From: an uncultured Coprococcus sp.
Lineage (GTDB): Bacteria > Bacillota_A > Clostridia > Lachnospirales > Lachnospiraceae
DNA: 64,000 nucleotides
Direction: 5' to 3'
Assembly (NCBI GenBank): GCA_900767685.1
Contig: CAAGAB010000348.1
Coordinates: 1-64,000 of the forward strand
The translations under genes and the position numbers were made by a program. The notes under the pieces were generated by a model. That model ran no database searches. It was not told where the DNA came from and saw nothing but the letters and a program-made list of their open reading frames with translations. Shown here one piece after another: positions 56,367-64,000 of this stretch; position 1 is the stretch's first letter, and each line of letters opens with the position of its first letter.

Positions 56367-56414
56367 TGGTGATACAACACCGGTATTCTTCTCAATACCG
56401 ATATTGTATCACCA
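56367..56414 (-). terminator. Intrinsic terminator of the polytopic membrane protein gene
   Basis: On the minus strand a 20-bp stem (arms starting GGTGATACAA and ending TTGTATCACC), with a hexaloop, is followed by ATTTTT. Two plus-strand mismatches become G-U pairs on the minus strand, which shows the direction of use. Confidence 0.87.
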
Positions 56415-56473
56415 CCCAATGTATGATATATCATATTAACTTTACTGCTTACTCTGTGAATCGCGAAGTTCTC

Positions 56474-58159
56474 TTATTTTTCATTTGCATCACATTTTAC
56501 GTCCTCATCCGCTGTGGCTTCTCTATCCTCGTCACTTTCATCCTCTGTATCATCAAAATCACCAAGGTCATCAAGGTCCACACATTCATCAGCATATTTC
56601 GCCTCCATAATCTTGTGGATCTGCTCATACTCCTCATTTCTGATCTTTATAAGTCTACTATAAAGTTCACTATAGTTTACCGGTTCTCCATTTTTCTTTT
56701 TCTCATCCATAAGCTTATCAGCTTTTTCTACAAAATCAAGAAAGTCGTGAAGTTCCTCTTCACCCTCATCTTTACCGTCAGGAATCACCAGTGCTTTGTG
56801 TGCCATGTCTACTTTTATATCTGTCAGCCTTGTCATTTTCACTAGAGCATTAAGCTGTTCCTGAAGGCTGAGTATCTGAATCTCCAATACTTTTCTATCA
56901 TACCCGCTATCGATTATCTCCTGATCAGTATTTATGAACCTGCACTTCAGATCCGGCTGTGGCTTAATGGGAATGATCAATAGTCTGACAGCTATAAACA
57001 CTGCTATCATACTACCCATGTCAAATAATGAATTACTGCTGAAACTGTTGTCCACAATTCCTGCCTTTGCACATATTCCAAATATCAGAAGTCCCAAAAC
57101 ACTTACATCTATCCATATCAGCATCCACATTCTTTTATGTGAATAACGTTCAACTATCTTCGAAGCACATGCCAGCAGGACGATAATAAATGCCAGCAAT
57201 GCAATCATCCATATAACAACTGGCGAATTCAACGGTTCGCCCACAAACGAATAATCACCTGATACATTTCTGCGCAATCCGTTCTCGAATCTAACCAATA
57301 CAGGAAGTACAACATAGCCATAAGCTATCCCCAGCATCACACTAATGATTATATAAATCAGCCATTCTACTATCGACTCGCTATTATATAATGCATATAT
57401 AATAAGCACTTCCACAGCTGCACTGAACAGCACCATTAGAACCCATATGGCATATCCAGTCATCTGCCAGGCAGAAGATAATGAAGTTTCAAATAACATA
57501 TCTGCTTTTGCACAAATCCGGTTTGCATATATGTATGTAATAACAACAAGATAAATTACCGATAGGATCAACCATACAATACCACTCTCAAAGAATTGCC
57601 TGCATATATAACATACTGCAAGACTCAACGCAATCACGCAAAATATGTACAAGCCTGCCCGACTAATCTTCGTATAAGGGATATAACAAAAAATGGCAAT
57701 CAGCGAGGCAACCACAAGTATGGTAACTAAAAACACTCTTGATTGCCTAAGATTCGGATTTCTCTCTTTACAAATATAAAGATAAAATTTATACATGAGT
57801 TCCCACGGGATCAAAATAAATACCATGCCGATGACTAGCATCTGCCATTGATCCCTAATCCACCACGACAGGAACTGCACATGTCCGGTTGCTTCAGCGT
57901 TAAAACTGGATACTCTCTTGAATATAATAAAGTCTTTTACCACAAATGCAGCCAAAAGCAGTACTATGATAGCTGCTGCTTTTATCTTGTAACTTCTGGA
58001 TGTTATTGGCTGCTTCTCCTTGTAAGCTTTTTCATCAAACTGGCAAACCCTGTCATCAGCATCTAACATCTCTTCTGATGTATCATTCGTTTTTTCAGTT
58101 GAAGTTCTGCTTGAAGTTTCATTTGAAGTCTCTGTTGAATTTTCGTTGGTTTTTTCCAC
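56474..58159 (-). CDS. Polytopic membrane protein with Ser/Thr-rich N-terminus and acidic cytoplasmic tail
   Basis: 561 residues starting with GTG at 58159, with AGGAGAG upstream. The first 35 residues are rich in Ser, Thr, Asn and Glu (ENSTETSNETSSRTSTEK) and look like a phosphorylation target. About 10-11 membrane helices run from 58 to about 400. A soluble tail of 160 residues follows, ending in a very acidic stretch (DLDDLGDFDDTEDESDEDRE). I recognise no family. It lies just upstream of the HerA-like gene but has its own terminator. A role as membrane channel or anchor of the locus is inference. Confidence 0.72.
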   Translation of the reverse strand: MEKTNENSTETSNETSSRTSTEKTNDTSEEMLDADDRVCQFDEKAYKEKQPITSRSYKIKAAAIIVLLLAAFVVKDFIIFKRVSSFNAEATGHVQFLSWWIRDQWQMLVIGMVFILIPWELMYKFYLYICKERNPNLRQSRVFLVTILVVASLIAIFCYIPYTKISRAGLYIFCVIALSLAVCYICRQFFESGIVWLILSVIYLVVITYIYANRICAKADMLFETSLSSAWQMTGYAIWVLMVLFSAAVEVLIIYALYNSESIVEWLIYIIISVMLGIAYGYVVLPVLVRFENGLRRNVSGDYSFVGEPLNSPVVIWMIALLAFIIVLLACASKIVERYSHKRMWMLIWIDVSVLGLLIFGICAKAGIVDNSFSSNSLFDMGSMIAVFIAVRLLIIPIKPQPDLKCRFINTDQEIIDSGYDRKVLEIQILSLQEQLNALVKMTRLTDIKVDMAHKALVIPDGKDEGEEELHDFLDFVEKADKLMDEKKKNGEPVNYSELYSRLIKIRNEEYEQIHKIMEAKYADECVDLDDLGDFDDTEDESDEDREATADEDVKCDANEK

Positions 58160-58506
58160 TTGCTCTCTCCTTTTCCTCGTTTTTTGTAGTTAGTTTTTGT
58201 CTTATTAAGACAAGAATTTCACTATCGCTGCACTATATGTCTCTCCTCTTTTGTATTGTGGCTTATAGAATCAAGCGCCACTTTTTAATATATTCAATTA
58301 TACACAGAACTTAATTACTTAACAATGTAAGATTGAAATCTGCTACTCTGGGGCTTGCTGATCTGGGACTTCTTCCCGACTTCAAGCTCGGAAATCTTCA
58401 AATGTAACTATAAGCATTAAAATCTGCAGATTAGTCAATTAAAAAGGCATCGCTAGGATGGAGTGCTAAAATAAAAAGTACTAAAACAATACAAAGGAGA
58501 ATAGCC
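58160..58506. other. Divergent intergenic region with no gene seen
   Basis: This 347-bp gap separates the minus-strand membrane protein from the plus-strand secreted protein. It holds an AT-rich region and a ribosome binding site (AAGGAG, just before 58507). I see no convincing RNA gene or terminator. Promoters for both genes must lie here, but neither has a clear consensus. Confidence 0.5.
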
Positions 58507-58893
58507 ATGAAGATGAACAAAATCAAAAAAGCATTAGGTATTTTACTTATGACTTGTGTATTGCTGTTTGCATCCATAACTCAAAGCAAGGCAGCTACCG
58601 CAACTATGACACAAGCTGAAAGGAAAGTATATACCAAGTGGTTACTCAACGGAATCACCAAAACTCAATACGGAACATATTACAAAAGTAAAACCCAAGG
58701 AATAATGTATGATCCAGAATTCTATGTTTATGACATCAATGGAGACGGACACAAGGATATCATAGTAACAGGTCGTTTAGGTCTCAGGGCTATGACTTAT
58801 TCTGAAGTTTATATGCATGTGGATGGTAAATATAAAGCTGTTCCCGTTATAGGAAGCCTGTATCCAAGTTGTTACGATCGTGCCATTATTTAA
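58507..58893 (+). CDS. Small secreted protein with DxNGDG repeat
   Basis: 128 residues. A signal peptide (MKMNKIKKALGILLMTCVLL start, cleavage near residue 29 after SKA) is followed by a domain with VYDINGDGHKDIIVTGR, a calcium-loop-like FG-GAP/VCBS-type unit seen in many Firmicutes exported proteins. The ATG at 58507 has AAGGAG upstream. It is the only plus-strand gene in the accessory locus and is convergent with the NADAR gene (13-bp gap). It may be a truncated form: relatives with this unit are often longer. No function is assigned. Confidence 0.68.
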   Translation: MKMNKIKKALGILLMTCVLLFASITQSKAATATMTQAERKVYTKWLLNGITKTQYGTYYKSKTQGIMYDPEFYVYDINGDGHKDIIVTGRLGLRAMTYSEVYMHVDGKYKAVPVIGSLYPSCYDRAII

Positions 58894-58906
58894 TCTGTTA
58901 TTCAGA

Positions 58907-59380
58907 TCACAGCTTTGATCTTACAAGCATAAGAGCATATCCTAAAAGATTTCGTCCACGCCAATTTCTCATATCAAATCTTCTTTCATCTTTGATAGAT
59001 AAACCAATTCCCCATACACTATCACTCGCTGTAGCTTCCGCAAGGATTGCGTTTCCTGTTGCCTTTAGGGCTTTTCTAAGCGCAATGTTCTGTGTGAATT
59101 TCGCCATCAATCCATCATATATAATAATCTGTCTCAAACCATTCCACACATGATCATTGTATCCTGAAACCTTACGTCCCAAATCTTTTATCACAGCTAC
59201 GTCCCTTGTATTAAGAATCTGTACAGCTATATTCTTATCTCCAAAACACATTGCTTTGCTGTACATCATATACTGTTCCATTGAACTGAATTCAATACCA
59301 TCCACTATAAAATCCGAATAATACCAATTACTCATATATCCCCATTCCACATCAGGTGCATGAAAGCAAATAATATTCAT
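58907..59380 (-). CDS. NADAR-family protein (YbiA-like)
   Basis: 157 residues with the NADAR fold signatures: WGYMSNWYYSDFIVDG, SSMEQYMMYSKAM, AKFTQN followed by LRKALKATGNAILAEA, and DSVWGIGLS. NADAR proteins are N-glycosidases: YbiA acts on riboflavin intermediates and some members remove ADP-ribose from guanine. I start it at the ATG at 59380, giving MNIICFHAPD, because GGGGGA lies 7 bases upstream; a start at 59401 is possible. The presence of an ADP-ribosyltransferase 6 kb away on the same strand suggests a link to ADP-ribosylation, as a glycohydrolase or immunity protein. That is inference. Confidence 0.85.
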   Translation of the reverse strand: MNIICFHAPDVEWGYMSNWYYSDFIVDGIEFSSMEQYMMYSKAMCFGDKNIAVQILNTRDVAVIKDLGRKVSGYNDHVWNGLRQIIIYDGLMAKFTQNIALRKALKATGNAILAEATASDSVWGIGLSIKDERRFDMRNWRGRNLLGYALMLVRSKL

Positions 59381-59467
59381 AATTTTATCCCCCATTTCCA
59401 TCTCTCTTGTTATTTCCTATCGCTATTTTCCACAATCTCTTCTCATATCCTGCAATAAAAACCATTG

Positions 59468-60622
59468 CTATTTATATAATGACATTTCTCCTACACCACC
59501 ATAATAATAAGAATCTAAAAATCCACCTCTAAATCCATCAAAATATATTACAATATCTTCTATTCCTGTCACGTCTATCGAAAAATATTTAGGATCATAT
59601 CCTGAAACCAAAGTGTCCCTATACAGGTCATTTCCATCACCATCTCTTATAAGTAAAAACACCGGCGAGTCACTTGTTGCCTGATTATCCTGCTGTACAA
59701 ACATAGTACCTGAAAGCCTAGAATATTTCCCACCAATATGATATGCGAGACTGCAGCCGCCACCTACCAGGCAATTATTATGACCATTTCCTGCATCATC
59801 ATATACACCATCTTCAAACTCTAAGTCTCTATTAGACCACCCTGAATCAGCGATTTTTTCAGCTTGCTGCCATTCACCTTCCTCATATGGCGTAAGACTA
59901 CTCACATATACCGGTTTATAGGCTTCTATAATTGTATTTGCCGCCGTCGAATTAAACAGCCCATTTTCTGAATCAGCCACATATTTTTCAAAAGAGTCAT
60001 ACCCCTCACTATATAGCAAGTTAAGAGCCTCATTCTCAACATTCTCTGCAATTTCACTTATGTACATATCCTTTTTTTTTTGTGTTTTCTTATATCCATC
60101 TGGATACTCCGACTTCTCATCACACAGTTCAATTACACCAGCTAATTCATCATACTCACCATTTTCATAAAGTTGATCAAGTTGATTGTAATAATATGAA
60201 CCTATCTCATTGAGATAACTCTTTGAATCCTTGTAATCCTCTATCTGCATGTATAAACTTTGGGCAGTCTCATAATTTTCTGCATTATAAGCCACACATG
60301 CCATTTCATACGTTTCTTGTCGTGGATCTTCCGTTGCAATTTGTTCTGTTGTGACTTGTTCTGTTGTAGAAACTGCGGATATCTGCTCTGTTGCTGATGT
60401 TGATTCGTCAACTGACTCTCGCCCATTCTTCATCACTACGCACACTATTATAACCAGTACGGCAATCACAACAAGAAGTCCAACTTCCAATATTATAAAG
60501 CGCATATGTCTGTTGTTTTCTTTCCCAATAGAAGCTGTTCCGGTCGTTGCAATATTTTTCTTTTTATATTGCCTCCTATCTTCTACGCTTAAAGTTGACA
60601 CCGTTGGATATCGTTTGTCCAT
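59468..60622 (-). CDS. Membrane-anchored protein with YPTxS module and NPCBM-like extracellular domain
   Basis: 384 residues in type II topology. The cytoplasmic N-terminus carries YPTVSTLSVEDRRQYK (residues 5-20). A membrane helix (about 42-63) and a Ser/Thr/Glu-rich linker follow, then TPR-like helices with YETAQSLYMQIEDYKDSKSY. The C-terminal domain (about 245-384) resembles NPCBM/NEW2 carbohydrate-binding modules, with LSGTMFVQQ and IEDIVIYFDG. The same N-terminal motif opens the next two upstream genes. GGGGAGA precedes the ATG at 60622. A cell-wall or glycan-binding role is inference. Confidence 0.82.
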   Translation of the reverse strand: MDKRYPTVSTLSVEDRRQYKKKNIATTGTASIGKENNRHMRFIILEVGLLVVIAVLVIIVCVVMKNGRESVDESTSATEQISAVSTTEQVTTEQIATEDPRQETYEMACVAYNAENYETAQSLYMQIEDYKDSKSYLNEIGSYYYNQLDQLYENGEYDELAGVIELCDEKSEYPDGYKKTQKKKDMYISEIAENVENEALNLLYSEGYDSFEKYVADSENGLFNSTAANTIIEAYKPVYVSSLTPYEEGEWQQAEKIADSGWSNRDLEFEDGVYDDAGNGHNNCLVGGGCSLAYHIGGKYSRLSGTMFVQQDNQATSDSPVFLLIRDGDGNDLYRDTLVSGYDPKYFSIDVTGIEDIVIYFDGFRGGFLDSYYYGGVGEMSLYK

Positions 60623-60653
60623 ATATTATTTCTCCCCTCAGCCAATCAATAAC

Positions 60654-61686
60654 CTATTCCTCTTTATTCTCTTTAAATATAACATTACAATTTGATTCAT
60701 TATACTGCGACATATCCAAATTGCCTTTTTTGCCTTCTAATTCTGATAGTATCGCCCCTAGATGTCTCAATTTAAACTCAAAGCCATCAATATTTCCCAT
60801 TATTATCCTTATACCATTCCTATACAAAACAAAACCAAACTCATACCTTACCCGATCAAACTGCATATCATACTTATTTATCAACTGCAACACAGTAAGT
60901 ATATCATTCAAAACTGTGGCGTCTTCGGTATTGAGTTTATATCCTGTTTGTACGCTTTCTACATGAACCCCATATATGCACAGCACATCATCATATATTT
61001 CATTTGTCGAAGTCTCAATTACAACACCATTTTGATTAATATAAGTATATTCGCCAGCATGCACTATACAACCAACTATTTGGTTGTCATCATATTCAGA
61101 CTCACTAACTGTATTCTGCTTTAAATCATTTGCCATCTTAATATTTAATCTCACGACCATAATAACAACAACTACTACTAATATACACACAATTGCCAAC
61201 GCAATTTTCGATGTAACGGATGACGCCGCCGACTCTTTCCCCTCATTCACATTTGGCTCAAGCGATTGATCTTGTTCTTCATCTATTTCATTTATATTTG
61301 ACTCTTTATCTTTTTCCCGTGATTCAAGCACAGTTTCCACCATGCTATTTACCTGAACCTCGCTGAACACTTCAAGAAGCTTCCTCTTGCAGGATTCTAT
61401 ATCTTTATCATCTGGAAAACCATCACACTCAAGTAACTCCGCCAACCCATTATCATACATCATGCCACATATATTTGCTTCCTTATCGAACCGTGGGGCT
61501 GTCTTTTGTATAAGTAACACTACGCTAGTTTTATTTCTATAGATATTATCCTTAAAACAGTATTCCCGAAGTTACATATAGAAGCACTTCTTTAAAGCTC
61601 GTCGCGCTGTGATTTTTTATGTCGTTTGTATACTGTCTTTGATCCTCACAACTCAGAACTGACAGTGTTGGATATCTTATGTCCAT
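60654..61686 (-). pseudogene. YPTxS-module protein with FtsQ/DivIB-like extracellular domain, frameshifted
   Basis: From the ATG at 61686 (GGGGAGA upstream), the frame reads MDIRYPTLSVLSCEDQRQY and SFKEVLLYV, then stops. Dropping one base of the AA at 61572-61573 continues it as LREYCFKDNIYRNKTS, which matches the paralogue at 61760-63817 (LQEYYLKDRRYRNKSS). The second frame holds a membrane helix (IVCILVVVVVIMVV) and an extracellular domain like FtsQ/DivIB: YTYINQNGVVIETS, DVLCIYGVHVESV and LGAILSELEGKKGNLDMS. Either one base was inserted in the genome or this is a sequence error. The intact protein would be about 343 residues. Confidence 0.78.
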
Positions 61687-61759
61687 CTCTTTCTCCCCTC
61701 ACGCTATCATATCATCATTTTCACATCTTACAAAATATCTGCAAAATTCATCCTTGATA

Positions 61760-63817
61760 CTAATCGACCTGCAACCCACTATATGATGAACGAAGCACGC
61801 TTTTGATCTGCTCTATCGCTTCATCTGCCGATGATATATATCCGTGATTATAATCCCATGAAGCCGTTTGAAATGTATCAAAGATAGCCAGATCATACTC
61901 ACTTGGTTCACCACAATTTATTTGCAATGCATTTTCTTTCCATTCTTTAAGGGGATTTGTGCCGTTCAATATATCTGTACTTCCATATCCATCCGATATA
62001 GCCTTATCTATTGCCACCGTATTATTCACAAAATCAGAGTTATCACATTGCATCTTATACATAACATCTGTATCACAACATAATGTATATAATACAAGTG
62101 CAGCAAGTTTCTTGTTCGGACAGCTTGCTGTGACTGTCAGATATGTTCCGCCCCAGTAATAACTTTCAGGTCCCTGACAGATATTTCGCTTTCCATATGT
62201 ATCTGATCCCGGGGTATCCTTCAACGTTCCATATATAAACCAAGGACTTCCAAAATATCCAAATACATCACCTGTCATTCCTGAATACCAGTCATCACTC
62301 CACTGACTGCTGTCATTTGTATATCCACTGTCAACAAGTGTCTTTGAAAGTTCAAGACATTCAGTTGCCGTATTATCAAACGATACAGTATTTCCATTAA
62401 CCCATCTGTATCTGGCGCTTTGCAGCATTGCTCTGTGTACATCATCTCCACCCGATACCATTTTGTATCCGGCTGCCTTCATTTTTTCTGCAGTGGACAT
62501 AAATGTCTGCCAGTCTTTGACATACTTTTGGACTTCATCCGGATCTGATGTACCAAGGACTTTTTCCGCTATATCGGTCCGGTATACAAAACAGCCCGGT
62601 GTGCTCTGCCAGCTCATAGCTTTAAGTTCTCCATTTACCGAACCGTATTCAACCGTATACGGGAAAGCATTTTTGTACATATCTTCTGTAAGTCCTATCT
62701 GGGATAGTGGAACAATCGAACCTGACTGTGTAAAATAATATGTTATATCAATATCACTTGCTATGATTGACGGCGTTTTTTCACCATTCCACTGGTTCTC
62801 TAACCCATCGACATACTCCTGTGATGCTCCGCCAACGCCTAGATTTACAAATTGAATAAGATCCGAGTACTCTGGATACTTCTCCCTGACATAGTTTAGC
62901 TTTGTGCCCAGATCAGCATCCCATGAATATATGTAAATCGGTTCACTATTTTTATCTGGCATTTCCAGACCATTTGGACCTTTTCCTGTATTTGCCGCCT
63001 CAGTACTTTTTTCTTTCGCCGTTGTTCTCTCTGTTTTTTTACTCGTTTTGCTGGTTTCTGTTGTACTCTTTTTTTCTGTAGAAGAAGCCTGTTGTGTTGA
63101 AGCAATTTTTTTATCATCTGCTACCTTATTTTTTTGTTTTGTACTATTACTGACTACTATACCAATCAAAATACATATGACTAATGCCACAGCAGACACA
63201 GTAAGCAATCCCCTGTTCCGACTTATCTTTCTATTTTTTTCTTTTGGTATTCCTTGAGTATATGCTTCTTTGTCCGCGTCATTCTGTTCCGCCTTAATAC
63301 TATGTATTCCATTATTATTTATACTATCTCTCTCCGGCTGTACTTCCCTACTTTTTTGCTCTGTCGCTATCGGCCTTGGCTGTCCTGTCTTTACATTCGT
63401 TTTATTATTATTATTGTATTCCCTGTTTTCTGCTAACAGTTTTTCCTCACCAAGCGCTTTTAAGACTATGTTTAGTACATTATCCACCTGAGGTTCAGCA
63501 AAAACCTGTTTAAGCTGCTTCTTGCAATTTTCTATATCTCCATATTCAGGTTTTCTTTCACTTTCAAGTAATTTCCCTAATCCAGCATCATACATTACAC
63601 CAAAGACACTTATTTCATTGACAAACTGCGGTGCCAGATTATATGCCATCGACTGCAGACTGGATTTATTCCTATAACGCCTGTCTTTCAGATAATATTC
63701 CTGCAATACGTACAGCATAACATCATCAAAGCTTGATAATGACTGCTTCTTATGACTATCTCTATATTGCTTTTTGTCTTCTATACTTAATCTTGAAATT
63801 GTTGGATACTTCATCAT
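61760..63817 (-). CDS. Membrane-anchored solute-binding-like protein with YPTxS cytoplasmic module
   Basis: 685 residues. The N-terminal cytoplasmic part (about 1-200) opens MMKYPTISRLSIEDKKQYRD and has a 120-residue region shared with the FtsQ-like neighbour. A membrane helix follows (LLTVSAVALVICILIGIVV, about 205-225), then a Lys/Thr/Ser linker. From about 280 to the end there is an extracellular solute-binding domain of the carbohydrate type (IYSWDADLG; PCF-like region CFVYRTDIAEKV; YWGGTYLTV). Normal ABC binding proteins are lipoproteins with no cytoplasmic part, and no permease genes are nearby. GAAGGA precedes the ATG at 63817. Confidence 0.85.
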   Translation of the reverse strand: MMKYPTISRLSIEDKKQYRDSHKKQSLSSFDDVMLYVLQEYYLKDRRYRNKSSLQSMAYNLAPQFVNEISVFGVMYDAGLGKLLESERKPEYGDIENCKKQLKQVFAEPQVDNVLNIVLKALGEEKLLAENREYNNNNKTNVKTGQPRPIATEQKSREVQPERDSINNNGIHSIKAEQNDADKEAYTQGIPKEKNRKISRNRGLLTVSAVALVICILIGIVVSNSTKQKNKVADDKKIASTQQASSTEKKSTTETSKTSKKTERTTAKEKSTEAANTGKGPNGLEMPDKNSEPIYIYSWDADLGTKLNYVREKYPEYSDLIQFVNLGVGGASQEYVDGLENQWNGEKTPSIIASDIDITYYFTQSGSIVPLSQIGLTEDMYKNAFPYTVEYGSVNGELKAMSWQSTPGCFVYRTDIAEKVLGTSDPDEVQKYVKDWQTFMSTAEKMKAAGYKMVSGGDDVHRAMLQSARYRWVNGNTVSFDNTATECLELSKTLVDSGYTNDSSQWSDDWYSGMTGDVFGYFGSPWFIYGTLKDTPGSDTYGKRNICQGPESYYWGGTYLTVTASCPNKKLAALVLYTLCCDTDVMYKMQCDNSDFVNNTVAIDKAISDGYGSTDILNGTNPLKEWKENALQINCGEPSEYDLAIFDTFQTASWDYNHGYISSADEAIEQIKSVLRSSYSGLQVD

Positions 63818-63858
63818 TTATTTTTCCTTCGATTATATGTTTTTTTCTAATTAGCATA

Positions 63859-64000
63859 TTAGCACTTCATCCACAATGCTGGTCGGACACCAACTGAGAG
63901 ATTGTTAACATAAATGCCCTCGTAATTTATCCACCCTGCACCACCTATAGTTGCTGCCGTTCCACTGTCAGTTCCCTGAGAACGAAGCCACCACCGTGCA
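63859..64000 (-). CDS. C-terminus of a DUF6273 protein, cut by window end
   Basis: The last 46 residues before the TAA at 63859 read WWLRSQGTD near the start and YVNNLSVGVRPALWMKC at the end. These are the closing motifs of DUF6273, an extracellular domain of Firmicutes surface proteins. The rest lies beyond the window. It is in the same direction as the YPTxS genes, so it may be a fourth member with another extracellular domain. Confidence 0.8.
   Translation of the reverse strand, partial: ARWWLRSQGTDSGTAATIGGAGWINYEGIYVNNLSVGVRPALWMKC

Noticed and set aside
39374..58159. Classical type VII secretion system
   Set aside because: No WXG100 protein, no EsaA/EsaB/EssA/EssB, and the EssC-like ATPase has no membrane helices. 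The 163-residue partner contains no Trp.
39374..58159. Type VI secretion or contractile injection system
   Set aside because: The kinase/FHA/Clp combination suggests it, but there are no sheath, tube, spike or baseplate genes and the host is Gram-positive.
39374..58159. Conjugative element or prophage
   Set aside because: HerA-like and FtsK-like ATPases occur on such elements, but no relaxase, integrase, coupling/VirB genes, capsid or attachment sites were found.
61760..63817. Sugar ABC transporter operon
   Set aside because: Only the binding domain is present, and it is anchored by a helix with a cytoplasmic part. No permease or ATPase of the sugar type lies nearby.

Overview
The window is a moderately AT-rich chromosomal contig whose gene content and protein sequences point to a Gram-positive anaerobe of the class Clostridia, most likely a Lachnospiraceae gut bacterium (Coprococcus/Butyrivibrio-like). 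The clues are type III glutamine synthetase, AddAB rather than RecBCD, a PanG-type ketopantoate reductase, a LacI-like sensor fused to GGDEF, a large propeller hybrid kinase, and Firmicutes-type AGGAGG ribosome binding sites. The family call is inference from recognised sequences; no rRNA or tRNA is present to confirm it. Almost every gene is on the minus strand. The first 11 bases are an Illumina adapter tail, so the left edge is an assembly edge.

Housekeeping half (1-35.2 kb). Partial purM diverges from a LacI-sensor/GGDEF protein. A minus-strand block then reads purE, panG-panB-panC-coaBC (ketopantoate to 4'-phosphopantetheine), a VanZ-like protein, a small membrane protein and an M29 aminopeptidase, closing at a bidirectional terminator. 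Further upstream lie a 1442-residue hybrid histidine kinase, an M18 aminopeptidase, an ABC-2 transporter pair, the addB-addA recombination operon with a clear terminator, a small FMN-binding-like membrane protein (plus strand), a beta-helix acyltransferase-like protein, topB, a monocistronic glnN with its own promoter, leader terminator and end terminator, a metallophosphoesterase and pncC. The topB-glnN gap carries REP-like palindromes and a long imperfect inverted repeat.

Accessory half (35.2-64 kb). Nearly all of this is one co-oriented, tightly packed locus that I do not recognise as a described system. In transcription order it holds: a partial DUF6273 protein; three membrane-anchored proteins that share a cytoplasmic YPTxSxLSxED module but carry different extracellular domains (solute-binding, FtsQ-like, NPCBM-like); a NADAR protein; a polytopic membrane protein; a HerA/VirB4-like ATPase; a small acidic helical protein; a predicted ADP-ribosyltransferase with a helical N-terminus; a 51-residue small protein; a large FtsK/EssC-like ATPase with a rubredoxin-like N-terminus; three small unknowns; an NrdG-like radical SAM protein; a Ser/Thr kinase with TRLPT repeats; a coiled-coil protein; an FHA protein; a ClpB-like AAA+ protein; a zinc-ribbon/YARHG membrane protein; and a SEDS-like membrane protein. 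It ends in a decayed AAA-ATPase-like gene and a frameshifted DUF3137 gene.

My reading is that kinase plus FHA plus AAA+ form a phospho-controlled module working with two pump-type ATPases on an ADP-ribosyltransferase effector, with membrane-anchored envelope proteins as partners or substrates. This is inference from domains and gene order. Canonical WXG100, type VI, conjugation and phage markers are all absent.
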